Shown: in pieces, positions 60,457-64,000 of the stretch
Layout: every line of letters begins with the position of its first letter
Position numbering within the stretch: the first letter of the stretch is position 1
Assembly (NCBI RefSeq): GCF_000718515.1
Contig: NZ_JNZS01000023.1
Span: 30,799-94,798, forward strand
Length of the DNA stretch: 64,000 bases
Direction of reading: 5' to 3'
Source of the DNA: Micromonospora parva
GTDB taxonomy: Bacteria; Actinomycetota; Actinomycetes; Mycobacteriales; Micromonosporaceae
Notes under the pieces: model-generated
The model's database searches: none
Told to the model about the DNA's origin: nothing
Seen by the model: only the letters and a program-made list of their open reading frames with translations
Position numbers and translations under genes: made by a program

Positions 60457-63071
60457 GAGGGCAGTGTCTCCAGAGCAGCGTCGATCCGGACCAGGTCGGC
60501 CTCGGCGGTGGCGAGCCGGTCGCGGATCTTCGCGACCACCGGCTCGGGGGCCTTCCCGATGAAGGCCGGGTTGCCGAGCTTCGCCCGGGCCTGCGCGGCC
60601 TCCTTCTCGGCCGCCGCGCGGTCCTTGGTCAGCCGGGCCCGCTCGGCGGCCACGTCGATCGACCCCCGCGTGTCCAACGCGACACCGACCGCGCCGGGCA
60701 TGGCCAGCGTGGCGCTGGCCTGGAAGTCGTCACCGGCCGGGTCCAGCCGGACCAGCGAACGGATCAGCGGCTCGTGGGCCGCGATACCCGCACCGGACAG
60801 CCCGTCCAGCCGGGCGGCCACCCGCTGCGTGGGACGCAGCCCCTGGTCGGAACGGAACCGGCGGATCTCGGTGACCACCCGCTGCACGCCGAGCAGCTCG
60901 GCCTCGGCGGCGTCGTCGACCAGCGACCGGTCGGCCACCGGCCAGGCGGCGGCCTGCACCGTCTCGCCGCCGGTCAGCGCGAGCCACAACTCCTCGGTGA
61001 CGAACGGAATCACCGGGTGCAGCAGCCGCAGCAGCTGGTCGAGCACATGCCCGAGCACCCGACGGCTGGCCTCGGCCCGCTCGCCGCCCTCGGCGAGCAC
61101 CGGCTTGCTCAGCTCGACGTACCAGTCGCAGACGTCGTCCCACGCGAAGTGGTACAGCAGGTCGCACACCTTGGCGAACTCGTACGCCTCGAACTGTTCG
61201 TCGACCTCGGCGGTGACGTGCGCCAACCGGGACAGGATCCACCGATCGACGGTGGAGAGCTGCTCGGTCGGGGGCAGGTCACCCGTGGTGTGGGCGCCGT
61301 TCATCAGCGCGAACCGGGTGGCGTTCCAGAGCTTGTTGCAGAAGTTGCGCGAGCCCTGGCACCACTCCTCGCTCACCGGGACGTCCTGGCCGGGGTTCGC
61401 GCCCCGGGCCAGGGTGAACCGGGTGGCGTCGGCGCCGTACCGGTCGATCCAGTCCAGCGGGTCGACCACGTTGCCGAACGACTTCGACATCTTCTTGCCG
61501 AACTGGTCGCGCACCATGCCGTGCAGCGCGACCACGTCGAAGGGCGGCCGGCCGTCCATCGCGTACAGGCCGAACATCATCATCCGGGCGACCCAGAAGA
61601 ACAGGATGTCGTACCCGGTGACCAGCACGCTGGTCGGGTAGAACTTCGCCAGGTCCGGGGTCTGCTCGGGCCAGCCCAGTGTGGAGAACGGCCACAGGCC
61701 GCTGGAGAACCAGGTGTCCAGGACGTCCTCGTCCTGGTGCCAGCCCTCGCCGGTCGGCGGCGCCTCGTCCGGGCCGACGCAGACGATCTCACCGGCCGGG
61801 CCGTACCAGACCGGGATGCGGTGCCCCCACCACAGCTGGCGGGAGATGCACCAGTCGTGCATGTTGTCGACCCAGGCGAAGTAGCGCTTGGCCAGCTCGG
61901 CCGGCTCGATGCGGACCCGGCCGTCGCGCACCGCGTCCCCCGCGGCCTGGGCCAGCGGGGCGGTGTTGACGAACCACTGCAACGACAGCCGCGGCTCGAC
62001 GGTGGTCTTGCACCGCGAGCAGTGCCCGACGGCGTGCACGTACGGGCGCTTCTCGGCGACGATCCGGCCCTGCTCCCGCAGCGCTGCCACGATCGCCGGG
62101 CGCGCCTCGAACCGGTCCAGTCCTTCGAACGGTCCGGGGACGGTGATCACACCCCGCTCGTCCATCACAGTCAGCGCGGGCAGGTCGTGCCGCTGGCCGA
62201 TCTCGAAGTCGTTCGGGTCGTGGGCCGGGGTCACCTTGACCATGCCGGTGCCGAAGGACGGGTCGACGTGCGCGTCGGCGACGATCGGGATCCGGCGGCC
62301 GGTCAGCGGCAGCTCGACCTCGGTGCCGATCAGGTGCTGGTAGCGCTCGTCGTCGGGGTGCACCGCCACGGCGGTGTCGCCGAGCATCGTCTCGGCCCGG
62401 GTGGTGGCCACCACGACCTCGTCGCTGTAGCGGATCGAGATCAGCTCGCCGTCGTCGTCGGTGTGCTCGACCTCGATGTCGGAGAGTGCCGTGAGGCACC
62501 GCGGACACCAGTTGATGATCCGGTTGGCCCGGTAGATGAGGCCGTCGTCGAAGAGCTTCTTGAAGATCGTCTGGACGGCGCGGCTCAGCCCCTCGTCCAT
62601 GGTGAAGCGCTCGCGGTCCCAGTCGACGGAATCGCCGAGGCGGCGCATCTGACCGAGGATCGCCCCACCGGACTCGGCCTTCCACTGCCAGACCCGCTCG
62701 ACGAACTTCTCCCGACCGAGGTCGTGTCGGGACAGCCCTTCGGCGGCGAGCTGACGCTCGACCAGGTTCTGGGTGGCGATGCCGGCGTGGTCCATGCCGG
62801 GCAGCCACAGCGCCTCGAAACCCTGCATCCGCTTGCGACGGGTCAACGCGTCCATCAGCGTGTGCTCGAACGCGTGGCCCATGTGCAGGGAGCCGGTGAC
62901 GTTCGGCGGCGGGATGACGATGGTGAAGGGGGGCTTGTCGCTGTCGGCGGAGGCCCGGAAGTGCCCGCCGGCTACCCACTGCTCGTACCGTCGCTGCTCT
63001 ACCTCACCGGGCTGATACTGGCCGGCAAGGGTCGGGGCGTCGGGGCGTCGGGCATCCAGTCTCTCGGTCAC
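60453..63071 (-). CDS. valS: Valyl-tRNA synthetase
   Basis: 872-residue class I synthetase. The HIGH-type HMGH is at 63-66 ([11 protein letters not shown]), KMSKS is [14 protein letters not shown], editing and anticodon domains are complete and the C-terminal coiled coil ([27 protein letters not shown]) is present. No T-box elements are visible upstream. GTG start at 63071; the gene diverges from the membrane protein at 63141, whose leader overlaps its promoter. First gene of the valS-folC-DUF4233 unit. Confidence 0.97.
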   Translation of the reverse strand: MTERLDARRPDAPTLAGQYQPGEVEQRRYEQWVAGGHFRASADSDKPPFTIVIPPPNVTGSLHMGHAFEHTLMDALTRRKRMQGFEALWLPGMDHAGIATQNLVERQLAAEGLSRHDLGREKFVERVWQWKAESGGAILGQMRRLGDSVDWDRERFTMDEGLSRAVQTIFKKLFDDGLIYRANRIINWCPRCLTALSDIEVEHTDDDGELISIRYSDEVVVATTRAETMLGDTAVAVHPDDERYQHLIGTEVELPLTGRRIPIVADAHVDPSFGTGMVKVTPAHDPNDFEIGQRHDLPALTVMDERGVITVPGPFEGLDRFEARPAIVAALREQGRIVAEKRPYVHAVGHCSRCKTTVEPRLSLQWFVNTAPLAQAAGDAVRDGRVRIEPAELAKRYFAWVDNMHDWCISRQLWWGHRIPVWYGPAGEIVCVGPDEAPPTGEGWHQDEDVLDTWFSSGLWPFSTLGWPEQTPDLAKFYPTSVLVTGYDILFFWVARMMMFGLYAMDGRPPFDVVALHGMVRDQFGKKMSKSFGNVVDPLDWIDRYGADATRFTLARGANPGQDVPVSEEWCQGSRNFCNKLWNATRFALMNGAHTTGDLPPTEQLSTVDRWILSRLAHVTAEVDEQFEAYEFAKVCDLLYHFAWDDVCDWYVELSKPVLAEGGERAEASRRVLGHVLDQLLRLLHPVIPFVTEELWLALTGGETVQAAAWPVADRSLVDDAAEAELLGVQRVVTEIRRFRSDQGLRPTQRVAARLDGLSGAGIAAHEPLIRSLVRLDPAGDDFQASATLAMPGAVGVALDTRGSIDVAAERARLTKDRAAAEKEAAQARAKLGNPAFIGKAPEPVVAKIRDRLATAEADLVRIDAALETLPS

Positions 63072-63140
63072 CGGACAAGTCTACGGAGCGCTTCCGCGGA
63101 CCTGACGTGCGCCACCTGCCGTTCGCGTACGGTGTCGGCT

Positions 63141-63827
63141 ATGTCCGACGCACATCTCACCCAGCGGTCGCTCGACGGCGGCCGTGAGCCGGTCGAGCTG
63201 ACCGAAGAGCCGATCCAGCTGAGCACCCGAGACTCCGGGGGCGATCCCGACGAGCGATCCGGTGGCTGGTCCCGCCGCCGCAAGATCGCTTGGGGGGCGG
63301 CGCTGGTGGTCGGTCTCGCCGGTGCCGGGGTGCTCGGTGTCGCTGGGTGGCGGGTGGCGCAGCAGAAGGACACCCAACTGACCTCACCCGATCAGGTGGT
63401 GGGCCTGACCCGCGACGACAGCGAGCGGGCGAAGAGCACCGCCGACTATCTGCGCAGCGGCCTGGCGGCGAACATCGAGCTGGACCGCAGTTTCGGCACC
63501 GTCTACCGCGACCCGGCCGACGAGAAGCGCTCGGTGCTCATCTTCGGCGGCACCACCCTGCTCTGGCAGCCGGAACGGGACCTGGACAGCCTCTTCCGCC
63601 TGATGTCGGACGAGACCGGTGCGGTGAACGGGCTGCGCGAGCTGCCCGCGGGCGACCTCGGCGGCGTGCTGAAGTGTGGCAGCACCAGCGGCGAGGGAGG
63701 GGACTTCGCGGTGTGCGGTTGGGCCGACCACGGCAGCGTGGTCATGGCGATGTTCCCGGGCCGGTCCGTCAATGACGCCGGCGACCTGCTGCGCGACCTC
63801 CGCGACGGCATGCAGACCCGAAACTGA
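63141..63827 (+). CDS. Single-pass membrane protein with C-x12-C-x3-DHGS domain (paralogue)
   Basis: 228 residues: short charged cytoplasmic tail, WSRRRK then a membrane segment (about 48-70, IAWGAALVVGLAGAGVLGVAGW), and an extracytoplasmic domain. VYRDPADEKRSVLIFGG, then CGSTSGEGGDFAVCGWADHGS, and DLLRDLRDGM align with the protein at 45355. The cysteine spacing (12) and the following DHGS are identical. TACGGT ends 7 nt before the ATG, so the message may be leaderless. Lacks the proline-rich N-terminus of its paralogue. Unknown function. Confidence 0.8.
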   Translation: MSDAHLTQRSLDGGREPVELTEEPIQLSTRDSGGDPDERSGGWSRRRKIAWGAALVVGLAGAGVLGVAGWRVAQQKDTQLTSPDQVVGLTRDDSERAKSTADYLRSGLAANIELDRSFGTVYRDPADEKRSVLIFGGTTLLWQPERDLDSLFRLMSDETGAVNGLRELPAGDLGGVLKCGSTSGEGGDFAVCGWADHGSVVMAMFPGRSVNDAGDLLRDLRDGMQTRN

Positions 63828-63873
63828 CCCGCACCGGTCGGCGCCCAGTTCACGGAAAACGAGCATACGCAGA

Positions 63874-63901
63874 AAAGGCCACCCCGTGAGGGGTGGCCTT
63901 T
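63874..63901. terminator. Terminator of rRNA operon and of the gene at 63141
   Basis: AAAGGCCACCCC (63874-63885) pairs perfectly with GGGGTGGCCTTT (63890-63901) with a GTGA loop. Read leftward, it is followed by TTCTGCG, in the place expected after 5S rRNA. Confidence 0.85.
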
Positions 63902-63913
63902 CTGGAAGATTGT

Positions 63914-64000
63914 CCGGCGGCGTCCTACTCTCCCACACCCTCACGAGTGCAGTACCATCGGCGCTGGAGGGCTTAGCTTCCGGGTTCGGAATGTAACCGG
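63914..64000 (-). rRNA. rrf: 5S ribosomal RNA, 3' part
   Basis: Read leftward, the sequence has CCGAACCCGGAAGCTAAG, then GGTACTGCACTCGTGAGGGT and GGGAGAGTAGGACGCCGCCG, the conserved 3' two thirds of bacterial 5S rRNA. The 5' part and, presumably, 23S and 16S lie beyond the right edge. The exact 3' end is estimated. Confidence 0.95.

Noticed and set aside
60774..63140. 5' extension of the frame that ends at 63827
   Set aside because: It runs antisense to valS; only the part from ATG 63141 encodes the membrane protein.
63828..63873. Extra gene before the 5S terminator
   Set aside because: Only 46 bp without open frame or signal.

Overview
The window is chromosomal DNA from a high-GC actinomycete, most likely Micromonospora or a close relative in the Micromonosporaceae. 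The support is dense GC-rich third codon positions, many GTG starts, 4-bp ATGA/GTGA gene overlaps, frequent leaderless-type starts, a DUF397 protein and a mycosin/WXG module. The backbone follows a gene order shared by many actinobacteria and known from Mycobacterium tuberculosis: lepA, rpsT, holA, comEC, comEA, degV, phosphoglycerate-mutase-like phosphatase, rsfS, nadD, then obg, rpmA, rplU, rne, ndk, folC, valS. The right edge enters an rRNA operon at its 5S gene, read leftward.

Layout. 0-3.3 kb: start of a MOSC protein and a three-gene sugar ABC importer without its ATPase. 3.4-5.2 kb: two tandem copies of a small GlsB/YeaQ stress membrane protein, each with its own terminator, with a structured non-coding element between them. 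5.2-18.6 kb: the housekeeping block lepA to nadD, including the ComEA/ComEC DNA-uptake pair and two DnaA-box-like sites. 18.7-23.7 kb: PadR regulator plus FAD monooxygenase, aminopeptidase N and a DUF397 protein. 23.8-32.6 kb: an accessory stress-like island with a CYP152 fatty-acid peroxygenase, SRPBCC plus zinc alcohol dehydrogenase, a glycosyltransferase, a DUF3618/holin-X/repeat-protein operon, and DUF4383 and DUF6766 membrane proteins. At least four of its transcription units have a sigma-B/F-type promoter (GTTT-N14-17-GGGTAA/G). 32.7-38.5 kb: obg, rpmA, rplU and a very long RNase E/G, with a decayed gene between rplU and rne. 38.6-45.2 kb: two partner radical-SAM-associated genes, split by a type VII secretion module (PE-like protein, WXG protein with a Gly-rich tail, mycosin). 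45.3-53.4 kb: a proline-rich membrane protein, PlsC, ileS under a translational T-box, a DUF5937/ArsR regulator, an ABC ATPase relic and a membrane acyltransferase. 53.4-56.6 kb: PhoD, then an ECF41 sigma factor overlapping its carboxymuconolactone-decarboxylase partner, preceded by a matching promoter. 56.6-64 kb: ndk, a membrane-VOC fusion, DUF4233-folC-valS in a tightly overlapping operon, a second member of the C-x12-C-x3-DHGS family, and 5S rRNA.

The observations I rate highest are: the shared sigma-B-like promoters across the 24-32 kb island and the duplicated glsB genes; the ileS T-box with a visible Shine-Dalgarno-sequestering hairpin; the ECF41 autoregulatory unit; the two paralogous extracytoplasmic proteins at 45.4 and 63.1 kb; the T7SS module between the radical-SAM partners; the 80-nt inverted-repeat element at 4.1 kb; and the frameshifted relic between rplU and rne. 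No tRNA, CRISPR array, IS element or prophage was seen.
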